Of a stretch of 64,000 bases of DNA, positions 44,882 to 53,549 are shown in pieces. The notes beneath the pieces were generated by a model. The model was not told the DNA's origin and did not search any database. It saw nothing but the letters and a program-made list of their open reading frames with translations. Both the position numbers and the translations under genes were made by a program. This DNA comes from Pseudomonas sp. Irchel s3f7 (GTDB lineage Bacteria > Pseudomonadota > Gammaproteobacteria > Pseudomonadales > Pseudomonadaceae). The first letter of the stretch is position 1. The number at the start of each line of letters is the position of its first letter. The stretch covers positions 124,001-188,000 of the forward strand of contig NZ_FYDO01000007.1 in NCBI RefSeq assembly GCF_900187615.1, read 5' to 3'.

Positions 44882-45859
44882 ATGAGCCCAGCCGAATTGC
44901 ACGCCGACAGCATCGTTATCGACGGGCTGATTATCGCCAAGTGGAACCGTGAACTGTTCGAAGACATGCGCAAGGGCGGTTTGACGGCGGCCAACTGCAC
45001 CGTTTCGGTGTGGGAGGGCTTTCAGGCCACCGTCAATAACATCGCCGCCAGCCAGAAACTGATCCGCGAGAACGGCGACCTGGTGATGCCGGTGCGCACC
45101 ACCGCCGACATCCGCAAGGCCAAGGAACTGGGCAAGACCGGCATCCTCTTCGGCTTCCAGAATGCCCACGCCTATGAAGACCAGATCGGCTATGTCGAGG
45201 TGTTCAAGCAGCTGGGCGTCGGCATTGTGCAGATGTGCTACAACACCCAGAACCTGGTCGGCACCGGTTGCTACGAACGTGATGGCGGCCTGTCGGGTTT
45301 CGGTCGCGAAATCGTCGCCGAGATGAACCGGGTTGGCGTCATGTGCGACCTGTCCCACGTCGGCTCCAAGACCTCCGAAGAAGTCATCCTCGAATCGAAA
45401 AAACCGGTCTGCTATTCCCACTGCCTGCCGTCGGGGCTCAAAGAGCACCCGCGCAACAAGTCCGATGAAGAGCTGAAGTTCATTGCCGACCACGGCGGTT
45501 TTGTCGGCGTGACCATGTTCGCGCCATTCCTGGCCAAAGGCATCGATTCGACCATCGACGATTACGCCGAGGCCATCGAGTACGTGATGAACATCGTTGG
45601 CGAAGACGCCATCGGCATCGGCACCGATTTCACCCAGGGCCATGGCCAGGACTTCTTCGAATACCTGACCCACGACAAGGGCTACGCCCGCCGCCTGACC
45701 AGCTTCGGCAAGATCATCAACCCACTGGGCATCCGCACCGTGGGCGAGTTCCCGAACCTTACCGAGACTTTGCTCAAGCGTGGCCACCCTGAGCGCGTGG
45801 TGCGCAAGATCATGGGCGAGAACTGGGTCAATGTCCTCAAGGACGTCTGGGGCGAGTAA
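44882..45859 (+). CDS. Membrane-dipeptidase (renal dipeptidase) family protein in the dgc operon
   Basis: 325 residues of the M19 peptidase family. It starts MSPAELHADSIVIDGLII, where the first metal-binding motif HxD is replaced by a diverged D-G-L-I region. Later segments CDLSHVGSKTSEEVI, KPVCYSHC and GIGTDFTQGHGQDFFEYL correspond to the metal and substrate sites. GGGGACAG precedes the ATG. First gene before the DUF5943 gene, dgcA, dgcB and the etf pair, all plus strand. Its role in dimethylglycine use is not established; the P. aeruginosa locus has the same gene. Confidence 0.85.
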   Translation: MSPAELHADSIVIDGLIIAKWNRELFEDMRKGGLTAANCTVSVWEGFQATVNNIAASQKLIRENGDLVMPVRTTADIRKAKELGKTGILFGFQNAHAYEDQIGYVEVFKQLGVGIVQMCYNTQNLVGTGCYERDGGLSGFGREIVAEMNRVGVMCDLSHVGSKTSEEVILESKKPVCYSHCLPSGLKEHPRNKSDEELKFIADHGGFVGVTMFAPFLAKGIDSTIDDYAEAIEYVMNIVGEDAIGIGTDFTQGHGQDFFEYLTHDKGYARRLTSFGKIINPLGIRTVGEFPNLTETLLKRGHPERVVRKIMGENWVNVLKDVWGE

Positions 45860-45937
45860 GCCGCCGCACTTCTGAATCCTTTCCTGCGGCCGTCCGCGCC
45901 GCAGGCAACACAACGAATTTTCTGGAGTTAAGTTTCC

Positions 45938-46468
45938 ATGGCCAAGATCGCCCCGCAATTGCCAATCGAAGTCGACAGCGAAACCGGTGTCTGGACCTCC
46001 GATGCCCTGCCGATGCTGTACGTGCCGCGCCATTTTTTCGTCAACAATCACATGGGCATCGAGGAAGTGCTGGGCGCCGACGCCTATGCCGAAATCCTCT
46101 ACAAGGCCGGCTACAAATCCGCCTGGCACTGGTGTGAAAAAGAAGCCGAATGCCATGGCCTGGAAGGCGTCGCGGTGTTCGAGCACTACATGAAGCGCTT
46201 GTCGCAACGCGGCTGGGGCTTGTTCAAGATCCAGGACATCGACCTCGACAAAGGCACCGCCAGCGTCAAGCTCGAACACTCGGCGTTCGTCTACGTGTAC
46301 GGCAAGGTCGGGCGCAAGGTCGACTATATGTTCACTGGCTGGTTTGCCGGTGCGATGGATCAGATTCTCCAGGCCCGTGGCAGCAAGATTCGCACCGTCG
46401 CCGAGCAAGTCTACGGTGGCTCCGAAGAAGGCCACGACGACGGCTTGTTCACCGTCAAGCCGTTGTAA
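45938..46468 (+). CDS. DUF5943-type protein of the dgc operon
   Basis: 176 residues, soluble, no signal peptide. It contains VPRHFFVNNHMGIEEVLGADAYAEILYKAGYKSAWHWCEKEAE and a C-terminal YMFTGWFAGAMDQIL, reminiscent of V4R/4-vinyl reductase small-molecule-binding domains; I place it in DUF5943 from memory. It lies between the dipeptidase gene and dgcA with short gaps (15 bases to dgcA), so it is very probably part of the same transcript. Possibly an accessory or sensing protein for dimethylglycine demethylation. Confidence 0.7.
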   Translation: MAKIAPQLPIEVDSETGVWTSDALPMLYVPRHFFVNNHMGIEEVLGADAYAEILYKAGYKSAWHWCEKEAECHGLEGVAVFEHYMKRLSQRGWGLFKIQDIDLDKGTASVKLEHSAFVYVYGKVGRKVDYMFTGWFAGAMDQILQARGSKIRTVAEQVYGGSEEGHDDGLFTVKPL

Positions 46469-46483
46469 GTCGAGGAACCCGCC

Positions 46484-48544
46484 ATGGCTTTCGAAGCAAT
46501 GTTCCAGCCGATCCAGATCGGCAAACTGACCATCCGTAACCGCGTGCTCAGCACCGCGCACGCCGAGGTCTATGCGACCGACGGCGGCATGACCACCGAC
46601 CGGTACGTCAAGTATTACGAAGAGAAGGCCAAGGGCGGGATCGGCCTGGCGATCTGCGGCGGTTCGTCCGTGGTGGCGATCGACAGCCCGCAGGAGTGGT
46701 GGAGTTCGGTGAACCTGTCCACCGACCGCATCATCCCGCACTTCCAGAATCTGGCCGACGCCATGCACAAGCACGGCGCCAAGATCATGATCCAGATTAC
46801 CCACATGGGCCGTCGCTCGCGTTGGGACGGCTTCAACTGGCCAACCCTGATGTCGCCCTCGGGCGTGCGTGAGCCGGTGCACCGTGCCACCTGCAAGACC
46901 ATCGAGCCGGAAGAAATCTGGCGGGTGATCGGCAACTACGCGCAAGCGGCACGCCGCGCCAAGGCCGGTGGCCTGGACGGTGTGGAATTGTCAGCCGTGC
47001 ACCAGCACATGATCGACCAGTTCTGGAGCCCGCGAGTCAACAAGCGTACCGACGAATGGGGCGGCACCTTCGAAGGCCGCATGAAGTTCGGCCTGGAAGT
47101 CTTGAAAGCGGTGCGCGCCGAGGTCGGTGACGATTTCTGCGTGGGCATGCGTATCTGCGGCGACGAGTTTCACCCGGATGGTTTGTCCCACGAGGACATG
47201 AAGCAGATCGCCAAGTATTACGACGACACCGGCATGCTCGATTTCCTCGGCGTCGTGGGTTCGGGTTGCGACACCCACAACACCCTGGCCAACGTTATCC
47301 CCAACATGAGTTATCCACCGGAGCCGTTCCTGCACCTGGCCGCCGGTATCAAGGAAGTGGTCAAGGTCCCGGTGCTGCACGCGCAGAACATCAAGGATCC
47401 GAACCAGGCGACCCGTATTCTGGAGGGCGGTTACGTCGACATGGTCGGCATGACCCGCGCCCACATCGCCGACCCGCACCTGATCGCCAAGATCAAGATG
47501 GGGCAGATCGACCAGATCAAACAATGCGTCGGGGCCAACTACTGCATCGACCGTCAGTATCAAGGTCTGGACGTGCTGTGCATCCAGAACGCCGCGACGT
47601 CCCGTGAATACATGGGCCTGCCGCACATCATCGAAAAAACCACCGGCGTGAAGCGCAAGGTTGTGGTAGTTGGCGCCGGTCCTGCGGGTATGGAAGCCGC
47701 TCGCGTTGCTGCCGAACGCGGCCACGACGTGACCCTGTTCGAGAAAAAAGAATTCATCGGCGGGCAGATCACCACCGCTTCGAAAGCGCCGCAACGGGAC
47801 CAGATCGCCGGTATCACCCGCTGGTATCAACTGGAACTGGCACGCCTGAAAGTCGACCTGCGCCTGGGCACAGCGGCGGATGCGCCGACCATCATGGACC
47901 TGCGTCCAGACGTGGTAGTGCTGGCGGTTGGCGGTCATCCGTTCATCGAGCAGAACGAACACTGGGGCGCGGCTGAAGGTTTGGTGGTCAGCAGCTGGGA
48001 CGTGCTCGACGGCAAAGTCGCGCCGGGCAAGAACGTGTTGGTCTACGACACCATTTGCGAATTCACCGGTATGTCGACTGCCGACTTCATCGCGGACAAG
48101 GGCAGCCAGGTCGAGATCGTCACCGACGACATCAAGCCGGGCGTGGCCATTGGCGGTACGTCGTTCCCGACCTACTACCGCAGCATGTACCCGAAAGAAG
48201 TGATCATGACCGGCGACATGATGCTGGAGAAGGTCTACCGCGAAGGCGACAAGTTGGTGGCGGTGCTGGAGAACGAATACACCGGCGCCAAAGAGGAGCG
48301 GGTCGTCGATCAGGTGGTCATCGAAAACGGCGTGCGTCCGGACGAAGAAATCTACTACGCGTTGAAGGAAGGCTCGCGCAACAAAGGCCAGATCGACGTC
48401 GAGGCGTTGTTCGCGATCAAACCGCAACCGTGTCTGGAACAGAGTGGTGACGGTTACCTGCTGTTCCGCATCGGCGACTGCGTGGCCCAGCGCAACGTGC
48501 ATGCGGCGATCTACGACGCGCTGCGGCTGTGCAAGGATTTCTAA
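46484..48544 (+). CDS. dgcA: Dimethylglycine demethylase subunit DgcA
   Basis: 686 residues of the trimethylamine dehydrogenase / 2,4-dienoyl-CoA reductase type. An N-terminal FMN TIM barrel (MFQPIQIGKLTIRNRVLSTAHAEVY) ends near 330; an iron-sulfur segment lies at about 345-365, and an FAD/NAD-like domain starts RKVVVVGAGPAGMEAARVAAERG. The cluster region reads CVGANYC with a further Cys 12 residues on, so the second Cys of the usual CxxC is Ala. Removes one methyl from dimethylglycine to give sarcosine. Works with DgcB and the dedicated ETF. Confidence 0.94.
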   Translation: MAFEAMFQPIQIGKLTIRNRVLSTAHAEVYATDGGMTTDRYVKYYEEKAKGGIGLAICGGSSVVAIDSPQEWWSSVNLSTDRIIPHFQNLADAMHKHGAKIMIQITHMGRRSRWDGFNWPTLMSPSGVREPVHRATCKTIEPEEIWRVIGNYAQAARRAKAGGLDGVELSAVHQHMIDQFWSPRVNKRTDEWGGTFEGRMKFGLEVLKAVRAEVGDDFCVGMRICGDEFHPDGLSHEDMKQIAKYYDDTGMLDFLGVVGSGCDTHNTLANVIPNMSYPPEPFLHLAAGIKEVVKVPVLHAQNIKDPNQATRILEGGYVDMVGMTRAHIADPHLIAKIKMGQIDQIKQCVGANYCIDRQYQGLDVLCIQNAATSREYMGLPHIIEKTTGVKRKVVVVGAGPAGMEAARVAAERGHDVTLFEKKEFIGGQITTASKAPQRDQIAGITRWYQLELARLKVDLRLGTAADAPTIMDLRPDVVVLAVGGHPFIEQNEHWGAAEGLVVSSWDVLDGKVAPGKNVLVYDTICEFTGMSTADFIADKGSQVEIVTDDIKPGVAIGGTSFPTYYRSMYPKEVIMTGDMMLEKVYREGDKLVAVLENEYTGAKEERVVDQVVIENGVRPDEEIYYALKEGSRNKGQIDVEALFAIKPQPCLEQSGDGYLLFRIGDCVAQRNVHAAIYDALRLCKDF

Positions 48545-48554
48545 GCCGGCCACC

Positions 48555-48642
48555 TGTAGGAGCCGGCTTGCTGGCGATGAACGATAACGCGGTCTGCCTG
48601 ATTCACCGCGTCGTCTGAATCGCCAGCAAGCCGGCTCCTACA
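48555..48642. repeat. REPIN between dgcA and dgcB
   Basis: Inverted pair starting TGTAGGAGCCGGCTTGCTGG. The inner loop is related to that at 35127-35214 but reversed. It splits two genes whose products work together. Confidence 0.9.
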
Positions 48643-48682
48643 AGATCGATGCATGACTCCGTGGTTTGTGGGAGCTTCACCT

Positions 48683-50632
48683 ATGTTGAACACCCTTCTT
48701 CCAATCCTGTTGTTCGCAGCCCTGGCCCTTGGCGTCCTCGGCGCGTTGCGGCGGGTGGCCATGTGGCGCCGGGGCCGGGCCTCGAAGGTCGACCTGATCG
48801 GCGGCCTGTTCGCCATGCCCAAGCGTTACATGGTCGATTTGCATCACGTGGTGGCGCGGGACAAGTACATCGCCAACACCCACGTCGCTACGGCGGGCGG
48901 TGCGGTGGCGTCCATCGTGCTGGCAATTCTGGTGCACGGTTTCGGCCTGCATAACCGCATCCTCGGCTACGCGTTGCTGCTGATGACGGCGGTGATGTTC
49001 GTCGGCGCGATCTTTGTTTACCTGCGTCGCCGCAACCCTCCATCGCGTCTGTCGAAAGGCCCGTGGATGCGCCTACCGAAAAGCCTGCTGGCGTTCTCGG
49101 CCTCCTTCTTCCTGTTGACCTTGCCGGTGGCCGGGATCCTACCGGAAAACTTCGGTGGCTGGCTGGTGGCTGCGATTCTCGGGGTTGGCGTGTTGTGGGG
49201 CGTTTCGGAACTGTTCTTCGGCATGACCTGGGGCGGGCCGATGAAGCACGCCTTCGCCGGTGCGCTGCACCTGGCCTGGCACCGTCGCGCCGAACGCTTT
49301 GGTGGTGGTCGTTCCACCGGTTTGAAACCGCTGGACCTGAACGACCCGACCGCGCCACTGGGCGTGGAAAAACCCAAGGATTTCACCTGGAACCAGTTGC
49401 TCGGTTTCGACGCCTGCGTGCAGTGCGGTAAATGCGAAGCAGCATGCCCGGCCTTCGCGGCCGGCCAACCGCTGAACCCGAAAAAACTGATTCAAGACAT
49501 GGTCGTCGGCCTGGCTGGCGGCACCGACGCGAAGTTCGCCGGCAGTCCGTATCCGGGCAAGGCCATTGGCGAGCATTCAGGGAGCCCGCATCAACCGATC
49601 GTCAACGGTCTGGTGGACGCCGAGACCTTGTGGTCGTGCACGACCTGCCGCGCTTGCGTCGAGGAATGCCCGATGATGATCGAGCACGTCGATGCCATCG
49701 TCGACATGCGCCGCCATCTGACCCTGGAAAAAGGCGCGACACCGAACAAGGGCGCCGAGGTCCTGGAAAACCTGATCGCCACCGACAATCCGGGCGGTTT
49801 TGCGCCGGGCGGGCGGATGAACTGGGCGGCGGACTTGAACCTCAATCTGCTGAGCGAGAAGAAATCCACTGACGTGTTGTTCTGGGTTGGCGACGGCGCC
49901 TTCGACATGCGCAACCAACGCACCTTGCGTGCGTTCGTCAAAGTGCTCAAGGCGGCGAAAATCGACTTCGCCGTGCTCGGCCTCGAAGAGCGCGACAGCG
50001 GTGACGTGGCCCGGCGCCTGGGCGACGAAGCAACCTTCCAGCTATTGGCCAAACGCAACATCCAGACCCTGGCCAAGTACAGCTTCAATCGCATCGTCAC
50101 CTGCGATCCGCACAGCTTCCACGTGCTGAAAAACGAGTACGGCGCCTTCGATGGCAACTACCTGGTGCAGCACCACAGCACCTACATGGCAGAAATCATC
50201 CAGGCCGGCGCGCTGAACCTCGGCCAGCACAAAGGCGACAGCGTGACCTATCACGACCCGTGCTACCTCGGCCGCTACAACGGCGAGTACGAGGCACCGC
50301 GTCAGGTGTTGCGCGCCCTCGGGATCGAAGTCAAAGAGATGCAACGTTCCGGTTTCCGTTCGCGCTGCTGCGGCGGCGGCGGCGGGGCGCCGATCACTGA
50401 TATTCCGGGCAAGCAACGGATTCCCGACATGCGCATGGAAGACATCCGCGAGACCGGCGCCGAACTGGTGGCGGTGGGTTGTCCACAATGCACGGCGATG
50501 CTCGAAGGTGTGGTCGAGCCCCGCCCGCTGATCAAGGACATCGCCGAGCTGGTGGCCGACGCGTTGCTCGAAGATGCCGCGCCGAGCAAACCGGCTGCAC
50601 CAGCCCAACGTGAACCTGCGGAGGTGCATTGA
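48683..50632 (+). CDS. dgcB: Dimethylglycine demethylase subunit DgcB, membrane iron-sulfur protein
   Basis: 649 residues. Several hydrophobic segments occupy the first 190 residues or so (two near 1-20 and 75-115, two near 145-185). Two [4Fe-4S] ferredoxin motifs follow, CVQCGKCEAACP and CTTCRACVEECP, then CCG-type domains with HDPCYLGRYN, RSRCCGGGGGAP and VGCPQC, as in heterodisulfide-reductase D. It probably carries electrons between DgcA/ETF and the membrane. The start MLNTLLPILL follows GGGAG; ten upstream in-frame residues are unsupported. Its stop overlaps the etfA start by one base. Confidence 0.92.
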   Translation: MLNTLLPILLFAALALGVLGALRRVAMWRRGRASKVDLIGGLFAMPKRYMVDLHHVVARDKYIANTHVATAGGAVASIVLAILVHGFGLHNRILGYALLLMTAVMFVGAIFVYLRRRNPPSRLSKGPWMRLPKSLLAFSASFFLLTLPVAGILPENFGGWLVAAILGVGVLWGVSELFFGMTWGGPMKHAFAGALHLAWHRRAERFGGGRSTGLKPLDLNDPTAPLGVEKPKDFTWNQLLGFDACVQCGKCEAACPAFAAGQPLNPKKLIQDMVVGLAGGTDAKFAGSPYPGKAIGEHSGSPHQPIVNGLVDAETLWSCTTCRACVEECPMMIEHVDAIVDMRRHLTLEKGATPNKGAEVLENLIATDNPGGFAPGGRMNWAADLNLNLLSEKKSTDVLFWVGDGAFDMRNQRTLRAFVKVLKAAKIDFAVLGLEERDSGDVARRLGDEATFQLLAKRNIQTLAKYSFNRIVTCDPHSFHVLKNEYGAFDGNYLVQHHSTYMAEIIQAGALNLGQHKGDSVTYHDPCYLGRYNGEYEAPRQVLRALGIEVKEMQRSGFRSRCCGGGGGAPITDIPGKQRIPDMRMEDIRETGAELVAVGCPQCTAMLEGVVEPRPLIKDIAELVADALLEDAAPSKPAAPAQREPAEVH

Positions 50633-51852
50633 TGAGCGACATTATCCGCCGCGACCCGCGTGCCGAATGGATCGCCCGTAACCGTCTGCATCCGCTGCAC
50701 GCGGCCATGCAACCGGCGCAACACAGCTGGATGGGACCCAACGGCGTCATCCGCAAGAACCCGCATGGGATGGGTTTCATCGGACCCAACGGCATCAAAC
50801 GGATCGACCGAAGTGGCGAACAACAGGGTGGCGCCACCAAGCGCACCGCCGCCGTTGAGGTGCAATTGCCGCTGCATCAAGTGCCAGCACCGGCGTTCTA
50901 CATCTGCGTGGTGCCGGACATGGTCGGCGGCCGCTTGAGCAGCCACGACCGCGATCTGTTGGGCCTGGCTCATCAACTGGCCGGCAGCGACGGCGCGGTA
51001 CTGGCCGTGGTGTTCGGCGAGCACAAGGAGACCACGTTTGGCACCGCAGGCGTCGATCGCTTGCTGGTGCTGGATGGCGAAGAATTCAGCGGTTATGCAC
51101 CGGAACAGCGAGTCCAGGGCCTGCGGGCTGTGGATAACCAGTTCAGCCCGCGTCACTGGTTGCTGCCGGACAGCCGCAGCGGTGGCGGTGAATTGGGTCG
51201 GCGCTTTGCTGCGGCTTTGGGTCAACGCCCGGCCACGCGGGTCTGGCAGGTCAAGGATCAGGCGTGCATCGGCCGCGCTGGTGCGGGTTTGCAAGACCTG
51301 GCCCGTCCGCTTGCACGCCTGATTCTGGCGGCCGTCGAATGCGCCGAGCCGGTCAGCGAAACCCGTCACGAAGCCTTGCCGGTGGAGTTATCCACAACCG
51401 TCGCGCGCAGTCTGTCGCGCATCGAGGATCTGGGCGCGGTAGCGGTAGACCCGGCAGCGATTCCCATGGCCGAAGCCGAGTTCATTTTCTCCGGCGGTAA
51501 CGGGGTCAAGGATTGGCAGTTGTTCCACCAGACCGCAGCCGCGCTGGGCGCCACCGAAGGCGCGTCCCGCGTGGCGGTGGACGATGGCTTCATGGCCCGC
51601 GACCGTCAGGTCGGCGCATCCGGCACTTGGGTCACCGCACGGGTCTACGTGGCGGTTGGGATCTCCGGGGCGATCCAGCACCTGCAAGGCATCGGTGCCT
51701 GCGACAAGGTGGTGGCCATCAACCTCGACCCCGGCTGCGACATGATCAAACGGGCCGACCTGTCGGTGATCGGCGAGAGCGCCGAGATTCTTCAAGCCTT
51801 GATCGAGGCGGTAGAGGCCTACCGCAACGACGCCAAGCGCGATGCGGCTTAA
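50632..51852 (+). CDS. etfA: Electron transfer flavoprotein alpha subunit of the dgc operon
   Basis: 406 residues. The C-terminal FAD-binding part is typical: IFSGGNGVKDWQLFHQTAAALGA, VYVAVGISGAIQHLQGIGACDKVVAINLDPGCDMIKRADLSVIGE. The N-terminus is unusual, with about 75 extra residues including GPNGVIRKN at 35-43 and a second GPNGIKRID at 51-59. The ATG lies in TGATG with the dgcB stop, so translation is coupled. A dedicated ETF accepting electrons from DgcA is likely; the general etfBA pair would be elsewhere. Confidence 0.9.
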   Translation: MSDIIRRDPRAEWIARNRLHPLHAAMQPAQHSWMGPNGVIRKNPHGMGFIGPNGIKRIDRSGEQQGGATKRTAAVEVQLPLHQVPAPAFYICVVPDMVGGRLSSHDRDLLGLAHQLAGSDGAVLAVVFGEHKETTFGTAGVDRLLVLDGEEFSGYAPEQRVQGLRAVDNQFSPRHWLLPDSRSGGGELGRRFAAALGQRPATRVWQVKDQACIGRAGAGLQDLARPLARLILAAVECAEPVSETRHEALPVELSTTVARSLSRIEDLGAVAVDPAAIPMAEAEFIFSGGNGVKDWQLFHQTAAALGATEGASRVAVDDGFMARDRQVGASGTWVTARVYVAVGISGAIQHLQGIGACDKVVAINLDPGCDMIKRADLSVIGESAEILQALIEAVEAYRNDAKRDAA

Positions 51853-51867
51853 GGGAAGGAAAGGGTT

Positions 51868-52638
51868 ATGAGCACGAAAATCATCAGCCTGGTTTCCATC
51901 GGCGCCCACCCGACGTCCGGTCGGCCACGGCGCGCGGAGCAGGATGCGCGGGCGGTGGAACTGGGCCTGCAACTGGCTGGGGATAACCTGCAAGTGCTGC
52001 ATGCCGGCGACATCGCTGAACCTGCGCTGCGTGCCTATCTGGGCATGGGCCTTGAACAACTTCACGTACTTGAACAACCGGAAGGCGCCGATGCGCTGCC
52101 AGCGCTGACCGACTATTTGCGCGACGCGGGCGCTCAAGTGGTGCTGACCGGCAGCCAGGCGGAAACCGGTGAAGGTTCGGGGATGTTGCCGTTCCTGCTG
52201 GCCGAAAGCCTCGGCTGGCCGCTGGTGGTGGGACTGGCGCAGGTCGAGTCCATCGATGGCGGTTCGGCGCTGGTGCTGCAAGCCTTGCCCCGTGGCCAGC
52301 GGCGTCGATTGAAAGTGCGACTGCCGTTTCTGGCGACTGTGGATAACACCGCGCCCAAGCCTCGGCAAAGTGCTTACGGCCCGGCTCGACGCGGCGTGCT
52401 GCAAGCACAGGACGTCGAGGTCATCGATGATGAATTGCTGGCGGTTGCCACCTTGCAACCGGCCAAACCTCGGCCGAAACGCTTGAAAGTAATCAAGGCC
52501 AAAAGCGGTGCCGACCGGATGAAAGCCGCAACGGCGAAAGCCAGTGGCGGAGGGGGACAAGTGCTCAAAGGCGTTACGGCGCAAGCTGGCGCTGAAGCCA
52601 TTCTCAAGCTGCTGATTGAAGAAGGCGTGGTTCGCTAA
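51868..52638 (+). CDS. etfB: Electron transfer flavoprotein beta subunit of the dgc operon
   Basis: 256 residues. Diverged ETF-beta: KIISLVSIGAHPTSGRPRRAEQDARAVELGLQLAG, VVLTGSQAETGEGSGMLPFLLAESLGWPLV and a C-terminal AETFB-like helix. Starts 15 bases after etfA with AAGGAAAGG as ribosome site. Alpha-before-beta order is the reverse of the usual etfBA pair and is specific to this operon. Last gene before the long gene-free interval. Confidence 0.87.
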   Translation: MSTKIISLVSIGAHPTSGRPRRAEQDARAVELGLQLAGDNLQVLHAGDIAEPALRAYLGMGLEQLHVLEQPEGADALPALTDYLRDAGAQVVLTGSQAETGEGSGMLPFLLAESLGWPLVVGLAQVESIDGGSALVLQALPRGQRRRLKVRLPFLATVDNTAPKPRQSAYGPARRGVLQAQDVEVIDDELLAVATLQPAKPRPKRLKVIKAKSGADRMKAATAKASGGGGQVLKGVTAQAGAEAILKLLIEEGVVR

Positions 52639-52645
52639 CGCTTTG

Positions 52646-52672
52646 TGTAGGAGCAGCCTGCGGCAGCTCCTG
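52646..52672. repeat. Short REP-like hairpin after etfB
   Basis: GTAGGAGCAGCCTGCGGCAG and the following CTCCT form an imperfect hairpin close to the etfB stop; it may help end the dgc transcript. Confidence 0.6.
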
Positions 52673-52797
52673 TGTAACGGATAACCTGCCAGGTTATCCC
52701 TCACCCAATGATTCGTGTCATCGGTGACGCCTATCTTATGCACAGCCCTTGAGCGTCTTCGAGGGTTCATGCCTCAATAAAATCCAAACGTTGATGT

Positions 52798-53366
52798 TTA
52801 CCCACAATCCCTGTTGGTGGTTCTGTGGATAACGTGTTCGCCCTTCGCTACACCCCATACAAATCAAGCCGTACGAGGCGTCGTTCAAAAAACAACCAGC
52901 CTTGTTGGTGTTTTTTCCAAGCTTTTTCAAGGGGATAAGTGCTGACGTTGATGCAGACTTGCCCCCAATCTCTGTTGGCGCTTCTGTGGATAAGATGTTT
53001 GCTTAACGCTGAAGCCCTTGTAAAACGCGGCGTTCAAGCGTTTGATCAATAAATGATCGAAACCTCATTTTGAATCGTCAATCAACGCCCGGAAGCCGAA
53101 AAACCGCGGCTTTCAGCGGTTTTCCACAGCATCGAGTAAGTTGCCCCCAAAGTCTGTTGGCCTTTCTGTGGATAAGGTGTTTGCCATACGCCACAGGCCA
53201 CGGTTTACGTGGCCTGCAAAGAGTTGTTCAAAATATGATCAGTCGCCACTGAAAACCCTGGTTCTGAATAAGTCACGGATTTTCTTTGGTTTTTGTGGAG
53301 AAAGTTTTCAGAGTGTCCACACTTGTCCCCATTTGCTGTGGGTGGAGGTGTGGATAACTTGTTTGC
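52798..53366. repeat. Four-unit repeat array, each unit with a perfect DnaA box
   Basis: Units begin at 52798, 52959, 53141 and 53323; the last three are exactly 182 bases apart. Each carries TTGCCCCCAA-like, CTGTTGG-like and TGTGGATAA, then GTGTTTGC-like sequence. The DnaA boxes (52824-52832, 52985-52993, 53167-53175, 53349-53357) all lie 26 bases into the unit. A fifth box-like site, TTTTCCACA at 53120-53128, is reversed, and TGTGGAGAA at 53294-53302 has one mismatch. Part of a 911-base interval (52639-53549) without a supportable gene. Candidate datA-like site or DnaA-controlled locus. Confidence 0.75.
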
Positions 53367-53436
53367 GGAAGGCTGAGAGGCGCGGGCCGTATAGCGCGGA
53401 AGGGAATAGATCATATTTCGTACAGTTCTAAACGCC

Positions 53437-53535
53437 TGTAGGAGCAAGCTTGCTCGCGATGGACGTCAACGATAACGCTGGCAACCTGACACCCCGCGGC
53501 GTTCTCAGGTCCATCGCGAGCAGGCTCGCTCCTAC
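53437..53535. repeat. REPIN of the GCGAGC type, left of gbcA
   Basis: Inverted pair TGTAGGAGCAAGCTTGCTCG and GAGCAGGCTCGCTCCTACA. Its 48-base inner loop is the reverse complement, with one difference, of the loop in the REPIN at 56248-56347. Confidence 0.92.
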
Positions 53536-53549
53536 AGGGGGCAGTGGAA

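Noticed and set aside
44699..46945. 748-residue open frame antisense to the dipeptidase, DUF5943 and dgcA genes
   Set aside because: It crosses three well-supported genes and intergenic gaps without motifs of its own.
52798..53366. Main chromosomal oriC
   Set aside because: No dnaA, rpmH, dnaN or gyrB gene is near, and the boxes are spread about 180 bases apart, not clustered with an obvious AT-rich unwinding element.
53070..53447. Short open frames in the DnaA-box interval (60-96 residues)
   Set aside because: No ribosome sites or family resemblance; they run through the repeat units, which vary in length modulo three between units.
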